Shown piece after piece: positions 24,167 through 35,899 of a stretch of 41,082 nucleotides of DNA. Position 1 is the first letter of the stretch, and every line of letters begins with the position of its first letter. The notes under the pieces were generated by a model, which was given only the letters and a program-made list of their open reading frames with translations, made no database searches and had not been told where the DNA came from. Origin of the DNA: Candidatus Similichlamydia laticola (lineage in GTDB: Bacteria > Chlamydiota > Chlamydiia > Chlamydiales > Parilichlamydiaceae); the NCBI RefSeq assembly GCF_003339615.1, contig NZ_QQBG01000009.1, positions 1 to 41,082 of the forward strand, given 5' to 3'. Position numbers and translations under genes: made by a program.

Positions 24167-24862
24167 ATGGCGCGCACAAGCAGGAGAATGCGGCAGATCA
24201 GATCGTCTTTGGGTGGAGTGCGCCTTTATTCCGCTCGTGAAGCGATTCAGATTCTGCTCGCTCTTCCCTCTTCTAAGTTTGATCAGACCCTTGATATTGC
24301 TCTTAAACTTGGTGTTGATCCGAGAAAATCAGATCAAAATGTCAGGGGAACTGTCTCTCTTCCCCATGGGACAGGGAAGAAGGTACGTGTTCTTGTTTTC
24401 GCGAAAGGCGATAAAGTCAAGGAGGCCTTGAAAGCTGGTGCGGATTTTGCTGGGTTTGAGGAGTACTTTGAGAAAGTGAAGTCGGGTTGGACGGACTTCG
24501 ACGCTGTCGTTTCGACGCCTGATTTGATGAGAGACGTAGGTAAGTTGGGACGGGTGTTGGGACCGAGGAATTTAATGCCAACACCGAGGGCAGGTACAGT
24601 AACAGAGGACCTTGGGGCGATCATTTCTAGCTTGAAAGCCGGACAAATTGAATTTAAATTGGACCGTCACGGTGTAATCAATTCCGGTCTGGGGAAGGTA
24701 TCCTTTTCAGAAGAGAGTCTACTTGAGAACCTCTGCGCTTTTGTCGGTGCTGTTTTGAAGAATAAGCCCGCAGCGGCGAAGGGGACTTTTTTACAGAGGC
24801 TTTATCTCAGTTCCACAATGGGGCCCGGCTTGAGGGTTGATGTGTCGAGTTTGGGTCTGTAG
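24167..24862 (+). CDS. rplA: 50S ribosomal protein L1
   Basis: L1 forms the mobile stalk at the E site and represses the L11-L1 mRNA in E. coli. The 231-residue protein shows DQTLDIALKLGVDPRKSDQN, VRGTVSLPHGTGK, DLMRDVGKLGRVLGPRNLMP and NKPAAAKGTFLQRLYLSSTM, all L1 signatures. The ATG at 24167 is 21 bp after rplK with GAGGAAG upstream. Confidence 0.96.
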   Translation: MARTSRRMRQIRSSLGGVRLYSAREAIQILLALPSSKFDQTLDIALKLGVDPRKSDQNVRGTVSLPHGTGKKVRVLVFAKGDKVKEALKAGADFAGFEEYFEKVKSGWTDFDAVVSTPDLMRDVGKLGRVLGPRNLMPTPRAGTVTEDLGAIISSLKAGQIEFKLDRHGVINSGLGKVSFSEESLLENLCAFVGAVLKNKPAAAKGTFLQRLYLSSTMGPGLRVDVSSLGL

Positions 24863-24871
24863 GAGTGTGTC

Positions 24872-25390
24872 GTGCTGAAGGAAAAGCGATTATTTTTGGA
24901 TTCTTTGCGCGAGCAAATTGAGTCTTCGTCTTCTTTCGTCTTGGTGGACTATGGTTCCATAGGGGCAAAGGACTCCGTTCTTTTGAGACGGGCGTTATTG
25001 CCTGTTGGCGAAATGGAGGTTGTTCCAAAGAGAATGTTTTGTTTGGCTCTGAGGGAGTGTGGGCTTTCTTTTGATCGAGAGGCTCTTCCTGGTCATGTTG
25101 CGGCGGTTTTTACTGGTGGCGCGTTAACTGAGTTAATCAAATCTCTTGGCACACATACGAAAGTGCATAAAGGATTTCGAATTTTAGGCTCTTTTTCGGA
25201 GGGTGCTGTCTATGGGGCAGAGGAAACGGTTGCCATTGGGAAATTGCCTTCCCAGGAAGTGTTGCGTGCTCAGTTGCTAGGCCTGTTCCTTTCTGTTCCA
25301 TCTCAAGCTGTACGAGTAATGAATGGTGTGGCCTGTTCGGTCTTGTACTGTATGAATGCTCGATCAGAAAAGAGGGAGGGAGTCGGCTGA
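24872..25390 (+). CDS. rplJ: 50S ribosomal protein L10
   Basis: L10 anchors L7/L12 dimers to the ribosome. From GTG 24872 it has 172 residues, with FVLVDYGSIGAKDSVLLRRAL in the N-terminal rRNA-binding part (first 20 shown elsewhere as VLVDYG...), PKRMFCLALRECG, and LPSQEVLRAQLLGLFLSVPS near the end, as in other L10 proteins. The C-terminal helix that carries L7/L12 is short. It is nine bp after rplA. Sequence conservation is lower than for L1 and L11. Confidence 0.9.
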   Translation: MLKEKRLFLDSLREQIESSSSFVLVDYGSIGAKDSVLLRRALLPVGEMEVVPKRMFCLALRECGLSFDREALPGHVAAVFTGGALTELIKSLGTHTKVHKGFRILGSFSEGAVYGAEETVAIGKLPSQEVLRAQLLGLFLSVPSQAVRVMNGVACSVLYCMNARSEKREGVG

Positions 25391-25449
25391 TAGCCGCTTT
25401 TTGCTTTCGTTAGGGAAAGAGAAGCTTAGTTTATCGTGGAGGTTTCGAA

Positions 25450-25878
25450 GTGAACAACAAAGAGTTGAAAAAACAGCTAGTCGAACAGCTGAGTGGGTTG
25501 ACGGTTTTGGAGATGTCCGATCTGGTCAAAGAGTTAGAGCAAACTTGGGGGGTCTCTGCAGCTGCTCCGGTAGCGTCTGTTGTTGCAGGTATTTCTTCTG
25601 GGGGAGCTGCAGAAGGGGAAGTAGCTGCACAAGCCGCAACCGAATTTGATGTTGTTCTGAAAGGGGCAACGGATCCGTCCGCTCAAATTCCTCTGATCAA
25701 AGAGCTCAAGAGTCTTTGTGGTTTGAGCTTGAGAGATAGTAAAGAGGCTGTTGAAGAAGTTTGTGCAGGCAAACCCAGAATGATTAAGGGCAAAGTCGAG
25801 AAGGCTGAGGCGGAAGAGTTGGCCAAGAAACTAAAGGCCGCAGGTGCTATCGTTGAGGTTTCTGCTTCTACAGATTAG
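25450..25878 (+). CDS. rplL: 50S ribosomal protein L7/L12
   Basis: L7/L12 dimers recruit translational GTPases. From GTG 25450 the protein has 142 residues, longer than the usual 120-130. The N-terminal dimerisation helices (QLSGLTVLEMSDLVKELEQ) are followed by an Ala/Gly-rich hinge. The C-terminal domain shows EFDVVLKGA, IPLIKELKSLCGLSLRDSK and KAEAEELAKKLKAAGAIVEV. Extra residues lie in the early CTD (TDPSAQ) and in the loop AGKPRMIKGKVEK. Confidence 0.94.
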   Translation: MNNKELKKQLVEQLSGLTVLEMSDLVKELEQTWGVSAAAPVASVVAGISSGGAAEGEVAAQAATEFDVVLKGATDPSAQIPLIKELKSLCGLSLRDSKEAVEEVCAGKPRMIKGKVEKAEAEELAKKLKAAGAIVEVSASTD

Positions 25879-26014
25879 AGCTCGGGGGGATCGTCTCGTG
25901 CGAATGTTTGTTAGTGGCACTAGGATAATTGATTGTATCAAGGGCTTGTGTTCTTGTTAGTGGTTGTGGCTTTTTGTTTCCCGATGGTGGGATTGGTTTG
26001 TTGCGGAGTGTGTG

Positions 26015-29000
26015 ATGCTTAAAAAGGCGCCTCATCGTATTGGATTCCGTGAAAGAGAGGAGGTTATTGATTTGCCTAATCTCTTGGAAGTCCAAATCAA
26101 GTCCTACCAAGAGTTCTTGCAAGCTCATCTTTTGCCCCATGAGAGGCAGAACGTTGGGCTGCAAGAGGTCTTCAACGAGGCTTTTCCTATCAAGTCACAC
26201 GACGAGAAAGTTGTTCTCGAGTTCATTTCGTATAGCTTAGGAGTACCTAAGCATACTCCGGAAGAATGTATTCGTCGGGGCATCACTTACAATGTGACTC
26301 TGCGGGTGAAATTGCGCTCAACGGACGAGACGGGGATCAAGGAAGAAGAGGTTTACATGGGGACCCTTCCTGTCATGACGGAGAAGGGAACGTTTGTTAT
26401 CAACGGAGCGGAACGTGTTATCGTTTCTCAATTGCATCGTAGTCCAGGAATCTCCTTCGAGTCTGTTAAGCATCCGAAGGGTTTTGATCTTTTTCTCTTC
26501 CGTATTATTCCTTATCGTGGAAGTTGGCTTGAGGCAGGTTTTGATGCTAACGATTTAATTCATATCTATATCGATCGCAAGAAAAGACGTCGGAAAATTT
26601 TAGCGACGACCTTTATCCGTACCTTAGGCTATTCAACAGATGCTGATATCATTGAGGAGTTCTTTCCGACACAGTATGTCTCTCTTTCTTCTGAGGAGTT
26701 GACACGTTGTATTGGTCAAGTTTTGGCTGAAGACGTTTTGGATGAGTCGAATGGCCAGCTTCTCGGTAAGGCCGGAGAAAAATTGACAACGGCCATGTTG
26801 AAGAAGATGTTGGATGCCAAAATTCCTAACATCAAAATAGCAGAAGATGCAAATGAGCTGAGTCCAATTATTAAGATGCTTGCGAAGGACACAGCTCATT
26901 CTTACGAGGTAGCTCTTAAGCAATTTTACCGTAAGATTCGTCCGGGTGAGCCGACCACGTTGGCTAATGCTCGTGCAGCGATGGTTCGTCTTTTTTTTGA
27001 TCCTCGTCGTTATAATTTGGGGCGAGTCGGTCGTTATAAGATTAACAAAAAGCTTGGGCGACCCATTAATGACGAGACTTTGCAAGAGCAGACTCTTTCG
27101 AAGGAGGATCTCGTCCTAGCGATCAAGTACCTTCTTCGCATTCGAAATGGAGATTCATCTGCAGCAGTAGATGACATTGATCATTTAGCTAATCGCCGTG
27201 TCCGCTCGGTCGGTGAGTTGATTCAAAATCAATGTCGCGTAGGTCTTGCTCGAATGGAGAAGATTATTCGTGAGAGGATTAACTTGTTTGATTTCTCAGG
27301 AGATACCATGACTCCGAGCAAAGTGGTTTCTGCTAAGAGCCTCTCTGGAGTGTTAAGAGACTTTTTTGGAAGATCTCAGCTTTCTCAGTTTATGGATCAG
27401 GCTAATCCTCTTGCCGAGCTGACACATAAGAGGAGATTGTCCTCTCTTGGCCCTGGAGGACTGAATCGAGATCGAGCTGGTTTCGAAGTGCGTGATGTTC
27501 ATACAAGTCATTACGGCAGAATTTGTCCTATTGAGACACCTGAGGGTCCTAATATCGGACTGATCACTTCCCTTTCTTCTTATGCCAAGATCAATGAGTT
27601 TGGGTTTATTGAGACACCTTATCGCGTTGTTCGGGATGGGGTTGTGACCAATGAGATCGAATACATGACTGTTGATGCGGAAGAGAAGTGTGTTATTGCT
27701 CAGGCATCTGCTGAAATGGATGAGTATGGTTGTTTGCTCGGAGATTATTGTTGGGGACGCCATCTTGGGGAATCTCTTGAAGTTTCCGTCGATTCAGTCA
27801 CTCACATGGATGTTTCTCCTAAGCAGTTGGTGTCTATTGCGACGGGGTTGATTCCATTTTTGGAGCATGACGATGCGAACCGATCCTTGATGGGCTCCAA
27901 CATGCAACGCCAAGCTGTGCCTCTTGTTAAAGCGCGCTCTCCGATTGTGGGGACGGGTCTAGAGGCAAAAGCAGCACGTGACTCTGGGGCTGTTGTCATC
28001 GCTCAAGAAGACGGTTATGTCGAGTACGTAGATGCTCTCAAGATTGTTGTGCGTTCGAAAGATAACGCTTTGCAGACGACTGATTATCAGCTTAAGAAAT
28101 TCATGCGATCGAATGCAGGAACGTGCATTAATCAAAAGCCGCTTTGTGAGGTAGGAGACGAGGTTTTCATCAATGATGTCATCGCAGATGGACCGGCGAC
28201 CGAAGCAGGCGAAATGGCCTTAGGAAGCAATGTCCTAGTTGGCTTTATGCCATGGTGTGGTTTCAACTTTGAAGATGCCATTGTTGTCAGCGAAGAGTTA
28301 CTGCATGAAGATGCATACACATCCTACTCTTTCGAATGTTTTGTTCTTGAGGCTCGTGATACAAAGCTGGGGGAAGAGGAGATTACTCGAGACATTCCGA
28401 ATGTTTCAGAAGAAGCGTTAGCCAACTTGGATGAGGATGGTATTGTTCGTCTGGGATCTGAAGTGAAACCGGGAGATATTCTGGTTGGCAAGATCGCTCC
28501 TAAGTCGGAAACGGAATTGGCTCCAGAAGAGAGACTTTTACGAGCCATTTTTGGAGAAAAGGCTGCTGATGTTAAAGATGCGTCTCTCCTTGTGCCCCCT
28601 GGGACAGAAGGTGTGGTTATGGATGTGCGCATCTTTAATCGCAGAGACCGTTTAGCTAGAGCAGATGAAGATGTTGTCGAGGAAGCTTCTCGTTTTAAGG
28701 ACATTCAGAAGAGCCATAAGGCGAAAATTTCTGGCTTGAGAGCTAATTTAAGGGACCGTCTGGGAGCTTTGCTCTTGGGGGAGACAGCTCCGGAGTCGAT
28801 CTTCCACAGAAAAACAGGAGAAGTTCTCTTTGCTAAAGGGGCTGTTTTCAACCAGGCGAGTATTGAGCTTCTTGAGAATCAAGAAATTGATGATTTGTTG
28901 ATTGCTCGAGAGGTTGATCTTTATTCTACAATGCGAGAAGTGCTTCTCGATCATCGCACCAAGCTGATGATGGCTGAAAATCAGAGGGCTGTAGAGCTCG

Positions 29001-29854
29001 AGGTCTTGAAAAAGGGTGATTCCGAATTAGATACGGATGTCATTCGGCAGGTGAAAGTCTATGTAGCCAGCAAGCGCAAATTGCAGGTCGGGGACAAGAT
29101 GGCTGGTCGGCATGGTAATAAGGGAGTAGTGGCAAAGATTGTCCCTGTAAACGACATGCCGTACATTGAAGAGACAGGTCGCCCTTTGCATATTCTTCTC
29201 AATCCACTTGGTGTTCCTTCCAGAATGAATATTGGGCAGCTTCTTGAGACACATTTGGGTTACGCTGCTTACCTGAAGGATTGTTATGTGCGGACTCCGG
29301 TCTTTGAAGGATTTCCAGAGAAAAAAATCTGGGAGATGGTTCAGGAGGCAGGTCTTCCGTCGAATGGGAAACTTTGGCTTTCAGATGGACGGACAGGTGA
29401 ACGTTTCTACAATCCTGTAGTGGTCGGCATCATTTATATGTTGAAGCTTGGCCATATGGTTGATGACAAGATCCACAGTCGTGGGGTAGGGCCTTATTCT
29501 CTTGTGACACAGCAGCCACTTGGTGGTAAAGCTCAGATGGGAGGACAGAGATTTGGAGAGATGGAAGTCTGGGCCGTAGAGGCTTACGGAGCATCTTATC
29601 TTCTTCAGGAAATTCTGACGGTTAAGTCGGATGATGTAGCTGGACGGACACTCATGTATCAATCCATTGTTAAGGGTGAGAATGTTTTGCGAGCTGACTT
29701 TCCTGAGTCGTTTAATGTGTTGTTCAAGGAACTGAGGGGACTTGGACTAAATGTCTCTTTGCAAAATATTGTGAGTCAGGAAGGTGAGGTGGTGACTTCG
29801 AAGGAGAGTACACCATTGAGCAATCTGGTTGGTAGTGACCATTACAATGGTTGA
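26015..29854 (+). CDS. rpoB: RNA polymerase beta subunit
   Basis: This is the catalytic beta subunit of RNA polymerase. I chose the ATG at 26015 (GGAG six bases upstream); the frame is open to a TTG at 25964 but the N-terminus [17 protein letters not shown] matches family starts. Length 1279 residues. Conserved blocks: [20 protein letters not shown], the rifampicin-pocket region [20 protein letters not shown], and [19 protein letters not shown] (about residue 450). Also present are [17 protein letters not shown] and [19 protein letters not shown]. Asn518 of E. coli corresponds to Ala here; His526 and Ser531 equivalents are intact. It is 30 bp from rpoC. Confidence 0.97.
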   Translation: MLKKAPHRIGFREREEVIDLPNLLEVQIKSYQEFLQAHLLPHERQNVGLQEVFNEAFPIKSHDEKVVLEFISYSLGVPKHTPEECIRRGITYNVTLRVKLRSTDETGIKEEEVYMGTLPVMTEKGTFVINGAERVIVSQLHRSPGISFESVKHPKGFDLFLFRIIPYRGSWLEAGFDANDLIHIYIDRKKRRRKILATTFIRTLGYSTDADIIEEFFPTQYVSLSSEELTRCIGQVLAEDVLDESNGQLLGKAGEKLTTAMLKKMLDAKIPNIKIAEDANELSPIIKMLAKDTAHSYEVALKQFYRKIRPGEPTTLANARAAMVRLFFDPRRYNLGRVGRYKINKKLGRPINDETLQEQTLSKEDLVLAIKYLLRIRNGDSSAAVDDIDHLANRRVRSVGELIQNQCRVGLARMEKIIRERINLFDFSGDTMTPSKVVSAKSLSGVLRDFFGRSQLSQFMDQANPLAELTHKRRLSSLGPGGLNRDRAGFEVRDVHTSHYGRICPIETPEGPNIGLITSLSSYAKINEFGFIETPYRVVRDGVVTNEIEYMTVDAEEKCVIAQASAEMDEYGCLLGDYCWGRHLGESLEVSVDSVTHMDVSPKQLVSIATGLIPFLEHDDANRSLMGSNMQRQAVPLVKARSPIVGTGLEAKAARDSGAVVIAQEDGYVEYVDALKIVVRSKDNALQTTDYQLKKFMRSNAGTCINQKPLCEVGDEVFINDVIADGPATEAGEMALGSNVLVGFMPWCGFNFEDAIVVSEELLHEDAYTSYSFECFVLEARDTKLGEEEITRDIPNVSEEALANLDEDGIVRLGSEVKPGDILVGKIAPKSETELAPEERLLRAIFGEKAADVKDASLLVPPGTEGVVMDVRIFNRRDRLARADEDVVEEASRFKDIQKSHKAKISGLRANLRDRLGALLLGETAPESIFHRKTGEVLFAKGAVFNQASIELLENQEIDDLLIAREVDLYSTMREVLLDHRTKLMMAENQRAVELEVLKKGDSELDTDVIRQVKVYVASKRKLQVGDKMAGRHGNKGVVAKIVPVNDMPYIEETGRPLHILLNPLGVPSRMNIGQLLETHLGYAAYLKDCYVRTPVFEGFPEKKIWEMVQEAGLPSNGKLWLSDGRTGERFYNPVVVGIIYMLKLGHMVDDKIHSRGVGPYSLVTQQPLGGKAQMGGQRFGEMEVWAVEAYGASYLLQEILTVKSDDVAGRTLMYQSIVKGENVLRADFPESFNVLFKELRGLGLNVSLQNIVSQEGEVVTSKESTPLSNLVGSDHYNG

Positions 29855-29883
29855 TTGAGAGATGGATAGAGAGGCCCGCAGTC

Positions 29884-32800
29884 ATGAGTGAAGAAAAGTT
29901 ATGTGAGTTGGCGCCCGTATCTGAGGAGTCAAATGCCTTGCTCCAAGGTTCGGATTCGGACTTCGAGGTTTTGTCCATTTCGATTGCTTCGGATGAGGTC
30001 ATTCGAAATGAGTGGTCTCGTGGTGAGATCAAGAAGCCAGAGACCATTAACTACAGAACATTTAAGCCTGAAAAAGGCGGTCTTTTCTGTGAAAAAATTT
30101 TTGGTCCGACCAAGGATTGTGAATGCGCCTGTGGAAAATATAAAAAGACGAAAAATAAAGGCGTTGTCTGTGATCGCTGCGGTGTTGAGGTCACCCTTTC
30201 TAAAGTGCGTCGAGAGAGAATGGCGCATATCGAGCTTGCCATTCCTGTTGTCCATATTTGGTTTTTCAAAACGATGCCGAGTCGTATCGGCAATTTATTG
30301 GGTTTATCACTGAGAGACTTGGAGAGAATTGTTTATTATGAGGAGCATGTTGTTGTCGATCCGGGTAATACGGATCTGCAAAGAAAACAGTTACTGACGG
30401 ATCAACAGCTCAAGGAATCTAAGGAGCGTTGGGGCTCTGCTGCTTTTTCTGCCAGTATGGGCGGAGTGGCTATTCGGGAGTTATTGGCTTCCGAGGATCT
30501 TGAGGCTTCTGTTTCCGATCTTAAGGATAAATTAAGAAAGACAAGATCTGCTCAGGCAAGAATGAAATTAGCAAAGCGGCTCAAGATTATTGAGGCCTTT
30601 CTTGCTTCGGGTAATCGTCCTGAGGATATGGTTCTCAGTGCTTTACCTGTTATCCCCCCTCAATTACGACCCCTTGTTGCTTTGGACGGAGGTCGTTTCG
30701 CTACAAGTGATCTAAATGATTTGTATCGTCGTGTGATCAACCGAAACAATCGGTTAAAGGCTATCTTGAAGTTGAAGACGCCTGAAGTCATTGTTCGGAA
30801 CGAGAAGAGGATGCTTCAGGAGGCTGTGGACGCGTTGTTTGACAATGGTCGTCATGGTCATCCAGTCATGGGTGCGGGCAATCGTCAGTTGAAAGGTCTT
30901 GCAGAAGTCATTAAGGGGAAGAAGGGCCGGGTTCGAGAAAATCTTCTTGGTAAGCGTGTTGACTATTCTGCACGTTCCGTTGTCGTTTCTGGCCCTGGTC
31001 TTTCTATTAGCCAATGTGGGATCCCCAAGGAGATGGCCCTAGTCCTTTTCGATCCTTTTATCGTTCGGCGCTTGAGGGAACTGGGACATGCCTATACCGT
31101 TCCTGCAGCAAAAAAAATGATTCGTCGACGAGATCCGGTTGTTTGGGACGTTTTAGAAGAGACAATCAAGGGGCATGTTGTCCTTTTAAACCGAGCCCCT
31201 ACGTTACACCGACTCGGTATTCAGGCTTTTGAGCCAGTACTGATTGAGGGTAAAGCTATTCGTTTGCACCCGCTTGTTTGTTCGGCCTTCAATGCTGACT
31301 TTGATGGAGACCAAATGGCAGTGCACTTGCCTTTGTCAATTGAGGCCCAGTTGGAAGCAAGGCTTTTGATGATGGCCCCAGACAATATCTTCCTGCCCTC
31401 ATCTGGAAAGCCTGTTGCTGTTCCTTCTCAAGACATGATTTTGGGGATCTACTATCTGATGCATGATCCCATTTATGATCCTGAGGCAGAAGGCAAGCCT
31501 CTTCGTGTTTTTGCTTCAACGGAAGAAGTGCTGACAGCCATGTCTTATTCCAAAAATGGAATGGTCGAGCGGGAACGTGTCTCTGGTAAGAAGTGTTGGG
31601 TAGACTGGGGGCGTGGGTTCCACTTGCACGAACGTGTTAAGGTGAGGTTGAAGGATGGCAATCTGGTAGAGACGACCCCTGGACGTGTTTTGTTCAATAC
31701 TATTGTTCCTCCAGATCTCGGTTTTCAGAACTCTGCGCTTCCGACCAAAAAAGTAGGAGAGCTAATTCTTCAATGTTACAACCGTTGTGGGCTGGAAACA
31801 ACTGTTCGGTTTCTGGACAATCTCAAGAGCATTGGATTTGCAGAAGCCACAAAGGCTGCGCCTTCTGTTGGGATTACTGATATTGTTGTTCCTGAGAACA
31901 AGGGAGCTTTGATTGCAGAAGCGCAGTCACGTGTTGCTGTCGTGCAAAAGCAGTATGAAGATGGTGTGATCACAGAGGGGGAGCGCTATTCCAAGATCAT
32001 TAGTATCTGGACAGAAGTTTCCGACATGCTTTCAAATGAACTGCAGGAATTAGTTTCTAAAGTGGAAGAGGGCAGGATTAATCCTCTCCATATGTTTACA
32101 GATTCTGGTGCCAGAGGTAATCGTTCTCAGTTGAAGCAGCTTGGGGCCATGAGAGGATTGATGGTGAAACCATCTCGGGAAATCATTGAGACCCCCATCA
32201 TGTCGAATTTCCGAGAAGGGTTGACTGTTATTGAATACTTCATCTCCTCTCATGGGGGTCGAAAGGGTTTAGCCGATACAGCCTTAAAGACAGCAGACTC
32301 TGGGTATTTGACCAGAAGATTGGTAGACGTAGCACACGACATCATTATCACAGAATATGATTGTGATACGTTTCTCGGCATTGAGGTTTCTGGAATCAAA
32401 CAGGGGCATGAGGAACTCATTCCTTTGAGTGAGCGCATCGTCGGTCGAACAGTTTGTGAAGATGTTTACCAGCCTGGTGATGCTGGTATTTTGTTAGCTT
32501 CTGCCGGTTCTTTATTAACCAAGGAGCAAGCAGAAAGGATCGATGATGCTGGTATAGAGACTGTTCGTGTCCGTTCTTCTTTGACTTGCGAGGCCAAGCG
32601 AGGTGTCTGTGCTAAGTGTTATGGAGTTGATCTAGCAAACGGTAAGATCGTTGCTTTGGGGGAGGCCGTTGGCATTATTGCTGCCCAGTCCATTGGAGAG
32701 CCCGGAACACAGTTAACCATGAGAACCTTTCACTTGGGAGGTATTGCTTCTACTCTTTCTAGTCCAGAGTTGGTATCAAATTTTGAGGGCATTTTAGTCT

Positions 32801-34158
32801 ATATGGATTTGCGAGTCGTGCGAGACCAAGAAGGCAGGTGCATCGTTCTCAATAAAAATGGTTCTGTGCATGTGATGCAGGACGAAAACCGTCCTCTGGA
32901 AGAGTACAAGAAGCTTCTGGCCAATAATTCAATTCAGTCTCTTCAGTCGTTTCCTATCGATTTAGGATCGCAGATTCTCTTTGAGGATGGTGCGACGGTT
33001 TCCGCAGGAGATTGTCTAGCTCAATGGGAACAACACAATATTCCCATTATTTGTGATAAGCCAGGTTACGTAAAATACGAAGACTTAGTAGAGGGGATTT
33101 CGACACAAAAAGATTTGAATAAGCAAACAGGTCAGTCTGAGTTGGTTGTAAAGCAACACCGAGGAGAACTGCACCCACAAATTGCTATTTATGAAGACTC
33201 TGCTTTTCAAAACCTGAAAGGGTTCTACTCTATTCCTGCTGGTGCTGTTCTTTCTGTACAGGAGGGCCAATATGTTGAAACAGGACAGGTTTTGGCTAGA
33301 CTCCCAAGAGGGACAATTCGTACAAAGGACATCACAGGCGGTTTGCCCAGGGTAGCTGAGCTTGTTGAGGCACGTAAACCAAAAGATGCGGCTGAGATTG
33401 CCAAGATTGATGGTGTTGCAAGTGTTCGTGGGGTTCAGAAGAATCGTCGTGTTGTCATCATTCGTGATGAAGTCACAGGCATGGAAGAAGAGCATTTCAT
33501 TCCTATGACGAAGCACCTGCTTGTTCAGTCCAATGATCATGTTCTCAAGGGACAGTCACTTTGTGATGGTCTTGTCGTGCCCCACGAGATTCTTGATATT
33601 TGTGGAGTTCGTGAACTTCAAAAATATCTTGTGAACCAGATCCAGGAGGTTTACGCCTTGCAAGGTGTGAGCATTAATGACAAGCATGTTGAGATCATTG
33701 TCAGGAGGATGTTGGAGAAGTTGCGTGTCACCGATCCTGGAAATACTACCCTCTTGTATGGAGAAGAAGTCGATCGTAAGGAGTTTTATAGGGAAAATTC
33801 TCGCACCATTGCTTCGGGGGGGAAGCCAGCTCAAGCTACTCCGATTTTGCAGGGTATTACCAAAGCTTCTCTTTCAACTGAGTCGTTTGTTTCAGCTGCT
33901 TCTTTTCAAGATACGACCCGTATCTTAACTGAGGCAGCTTGTGCGGGGAAGTGTGATTATCGTCTCGGCTTCAAGGAAAACGTCATCATGGGGAAGCGTG
34001 TTCCTGGTGGAACAGGCTTTTGGCACCATGCTCTGGTTACAGAGGTCATTGAAAAGAGCTCCTCTCTTGATCTTAACTTTGATTTTGAGTCTGTTTTCCC
34101 AGAAGGATATGTTCCTATGCAGGTAGCTCCTCTCCCATTTTCTTGTCCGGAGGACTAG
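29884..34158 (+). CDS. rpoC: RNA polymerase beta-prime subunit
   Basis: The catalytic beta-prime subunit carries the Mg-binding [12 protein letters not shown] (about residue 470). The N-terminal zinc ribbon is [15 protein letters not shown] with CDRCGVEV, and the second zinc site is [13 protein letters not shown]. Other landmarks: [34 protein letters not shown], and the bridge/trigger region around [19 protein letters not shown]. From ATG 29884 (GAGAGG ten bases upstream) it has 1424 residues; a TTG at 29851 overlaps the rpoB stop. It is very close to chlamydial RpoC. The TAG stop shares CTAG with the stop of the convergent gene. Confidence 0.97.
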   Translation: MSEEKLCELAPVSEESNALLQGSDSDFEVLSISIASDEVIRNEWSRGEIKKPETINYRTFKPEKGGLFCEKIFGPTKDCECACGKYKKTKNKGVVCDRCGVEVTLSKVRRERMAHIELAIPVVHIWFFKTMPSRIGNLLGLSLRDLERIVYYEEHVVVDPGNTDLQRKQLLTDQQLKESKERWGSAAFSASMGGVAIRELLASEDLEASVSDLKDKLRKTRSAQARMKLAKRLKIIEAFLASGNRPEDMVLSALPVIPPQLRPLVALDGGRFATSDLNDLYRRVINRNNRLKAILKLKTPEVIVRNEKRMLQEAVDALFDNGRHGHPVMGAGNRQLKGLAEVIKGKKGRVRENLLGKRVDYSARSVVVSGPGLSISQCGIPKEMALVLFDPFIVRRLRELGHAYTVPAAKKMIRRRDPVVWDVLEETIKGHVVLLNRAPTLHRLGIQAFEPVLIEGKAIRLHPLVCSAFNADFDGDQMAVHLPLSIEAQLEARLLMMAPDNIFLPSSGKPVAVPSQDMILGIYYLMHDPIYDPEAEGKPLRVFASTEEVLTAMSYSKNGMVERERVSGKKCWVDWGRGFHLHERVKVRLKDGNLVETTPGRVLFNTIVPPDLGFQNSALPTKKVGELILQCYNRCGLETTVRFLDNLKSIGFAEATKAAPSVGITDIVVPENKGALIAEAQSRVAVVQKQYEDGVITEGERYSKIISIWTEVSDMLSNELQELVSKVEEGRINPLHMFTDSGARGNRSQLKQLGAMRGLMVKPSREIIETPIMSNFREGLTVIEYFISSHGGRKGLADTALKTADSGYLTRRLVDVAHDIIITEYDCDTFLGIEVSGIKQGHEELIPLSERIVGRTVCEDVYQPGDAGILLASAGSLLTKEQAERIDDAGIETVRVRSSLTCEAKRGVCAKCYGVDLANGKIVALGEAVGIIAAQSIGEPGTQLTMRTFHLGGIASTLSSPELVSNFEGILVYMDLRVVRDQEGRCIVLNKNGSVHVMQDENRPLEEYKKLLANNSIQSLQSFPIDLGSQILFEDGATVSAGDCLAQWEQHNIPIICDKPGYVKYEDLVEGISTQKDLNKQTGQSELVVKQHRGELHPQIAIYEDSAFQNLKGFYSIPAGAVLSVQEGQYVETGQVLARLPRGTIRTKDITGGLPRVAELVEARKPKDAAEIAKIDGVASVRGVQKNRRVVIIRDEVTGMEEEHFIPMTKHLLVQSNDHVLKGQSLCDGLVVPHEILDICGVRELQKYLVNQIQEVYALQGVSINDKHVEIIVRRMLEKLRVTDPGNTTLLYGEEVDRKEFYRENSRTIASGGKPAQATPILQGITKASLSTESFVSAASFQDTTRILTEAACAGKCDYRLGFKENVIMGKRVPGGTGFWHHALVTEVIEKSSSLDLNFDFESVFPEGYVPMQVAPLPFSCPED

Positions 34159-34736
34159 TCAGAAAGTGTCGAGTCGATAACTGTAAAGGAGACTTTGAAT
34201 TCATTCGTTTTGAGATTCTCGATTATCTTTCTAGGTCCTCTGAGAGTGTATCGGACTGTAGCCACTCCAAAGAATCGTATGATGCCTTTGAGAACCAGCT
34301 TAGGTTCTTTAGAGAGAAGGATGGGATTTCCGTCTACAGCTGCCTTTCCTTGATACTCAGGTGGGAGATCAACAACGAGTAGAGCTTCGACTCTTTCCGG
34401 GATGGCTTCAATTTTGGCATAAAGATCGAAGAGTTTTCTTCTGGGCTTGATGATGTAGCTTGACGTAGTGATGATATCGATGATTTCTTCCTCTTTTCTT
34501 CTCGATCCCAGAGCTTTTAACTTAGGTGTTTTAAACTCGACGAAGTGTCCTGCGCTCGTGGGTATGTCTCCTGGAAGAGGTTCAATACGCAAGGTATCAT
34601 AGATGATCTTGATGTTGAGAACATGAGAGCCTTCAGCGTCTTGGTAGAGTTTTTCTTGTGCTCTTTTATAGGTACTGCTGTTGGCTTGGAGAAGGGACGA
34701 GAATAAAAGAAGATAAAGGAGAGTGTTGTATGACAT
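34155..34736 (-). CDS. Secreted beta-rich protein, divergent member of a four-gene family
   Basis: The 193-residue protein has a signal peptide (MSYNTLLYLLLFSSLLQANS). The mature part is beta-rich: IIYDTLRIEPLPGD, TSSYIIKPRRKLFDLYAKIE, VEALLVVDLPPEYQGKA, and a final strand [14 protein letters not shown]. It has the same sequence of elements as the three genes upstream on the minus strand (Y-x-I segment, I/V-rich strand with a P, final VxFTV strand), but is more basic and distant. In a fibre model it could be a minor, anchor or tip component; that is inference. It is last in the minus-strand run and ends tail-to-tail with rpoC. Confidence 0.55.
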   Translation of the reverse strand: MSYNTLLYLLLFSSLLQANSSTYKRAQEKLYQDAEGSHVLNIKIIYDTLRIEPLPGDIPTSAGHFVEFKTPKLKALGSRRKEEEIIDIITTSSYIIKPRRKLFDLYAKIEAIPERVEALLVVDLPPEYQGKAAVDGNPILLSKEPKLVLKGIIRFFGVATVRYTLRGPRKIIENLKTNEFKVSFTVIDSTLSD

Positions 34737-34858
34737 GAGGGTCTAAGGCAGTGTGGAAAAACACTACCCGGACCTGGAGGCGTACGAACCTTTCCTATTC
34801 CCTATCTGGCTATTGTATCATACACCTCTTTGAGACTCTCCTTTTTCAGAACTACTCT

Positions 34859-35386
34859 TTAGACAACAGGAGCGGCCATAACATAAGAAACAACGACAGT
34901 ATGAGCCTGTAGCTGTTCAACGTTGGCTAGATTAAGGTCGCATGTCACCGTGTAAGTAACCTTACCATTTCCAACAATCTTATTGATTTGAGACAGAACT
35001 TGATTGTGTGTGGTGGTCAATTCAACACTTCCGCTGCTGACGGGAAGGACATCTCCTCCGAAACTTGCTTCAGGAACAGCCATTTCCGCTGCTATGGTGA
35101 TGCCTGGTGGCAAATGGTCAACAGCACCTGTGATATTTCTACCTGTCCCGATATTGTTAACGTGATACCCGGTAGTCAAAACTCTTTCCTGGATAATACC
35201 TTCACTTGCATCAAATATGACTTCTAGAGAGGGGGACTCAAAAGTCAAAGAAGATGTTGTGAGAATTGTAATAGAAAGATTCTGGGAGCTAGTAACGGCT
35301 TCTGCGAATAACACGCCCGCATTCAAGGTCGTTAAAATGGCAAATCCTAAAACTTTTTGAGATAGAGAATTCAACTTGTAGAACAC
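34859..35386 (-). CDS. Secreted fimbrial-subunit-like protein
   Basis: The GTG at 35386 is preceded by AGGAGG with a six-base spacer and starts a signal peptide (MFYKLNSLSQKVLGFAILTT, cleaved near LFAEA). An upstream TTG frame is therefore not the start. The 175-residue product is rich in Ser, Thr and Val and low in charge: SLEVIFDASEGIIQERV, RNITGAVDHLPPGITIAAEM, KVTYTVTCDLNLANV, ending in TVVVSYVMAAPVV. Alternating hydrophobic strands and a terminal hydrophobic strand are typical of donor-strand-exchange pilins, but no Pfam-level signature is recognised. About 50 percent similar by eye to the next gene upstream. Confidence 0.6.
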   Translation of the reverse strand: MFYKLNSLSQKVLGFAILTTLNAGVLFAEAVTSSQNLSITILTTSSLTFESPSLEVIFDASEGIIQERVLTTGYHVNNIGTGRNITGAVDHLPPGITIAAEMAVPEASFGGDVLPVSSGSVELTTTHNQVLSQINKIVGNGKVTYTVTCDLNLANVEQLQAHTVVVSYVMAAPVV

Positions 35387-35899
35387 GAAGGGCCTCCTTT
35401 CGAATGAATGCTTGAACAAGCGAATGGAGAAAAGATAGTGTGTTCAAATATAGGATAAACTCTGTTGTGCTCAGGAAATTCTCTGAAGAGACGTAGAATC
35501 TACTCTTCCCTGTTATGTCCGTTTTTCCATTCTATTTCCTTTACAGGCGTGATTAGCTAGCCAATGACATGGGGATCAAGAAGGGAAAGCAAGAGTAAGT
35601 CTTTCCCAAATGGGAAATAAGATTTTGGACAATTTATCTGACTGTTTTATGTACCAGTCGAACTGGCAGGAAGAAGGTCTTGAGACTCTGGGCTCAAGAA
35701 AGTCCAGAGGGAGCTGTGTAGAAGCAGCAAGAGTCAGCGCCTAGAAGAGTGAGGACGAGGCCTCACAACTCTTTCCCTGGAGATAAAATATAGAAATTTC
35801 TTTGTCTATCTTTTGCTTGAATAGGTACAAAGAAGGCCCATCGAGAGAACCATCCTCTCTTTGGGCCTTGCCGTGAAGAACAGTGGGTAGAGATTGGCC
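35387..35899 (-). other. Intergenic region upstream of the 34859-35386 gene, structured leader candidate
   Basis: About 510 bases without a gene. GGGAAAG (35583-35589) can pair with CTTTCCC (35601-35607), while TTTCCCA (35602-35608) can pair with TGGGAAA (35611-35617); these two foldings exclude each other. A further hairpin CTTGAG/CTCAAG lies at 35679-35698. Parts of this stretch resemble the region at 36580-36690 upstream of the paralogous gene. A terminator-like hairpin closes the far end (35833-35869). Confidence 0.4.
35833..35869 (-). terminator. Long hairpin after the 35900-36424 gene
   Basis: AAGGCCCA (35833-35840) pairs with TGGGCCTT (35862-35869); after a TC/TT mismatch GAGAG pairs with CTCTC around a seven-base loop. 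That is a 13-pair stem placed 30 bases past the stop codon on the minus strand. It is followed on that strand by CTTTG rather than a long U run, so termination is likely but not classical. Confidence 0.55.
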
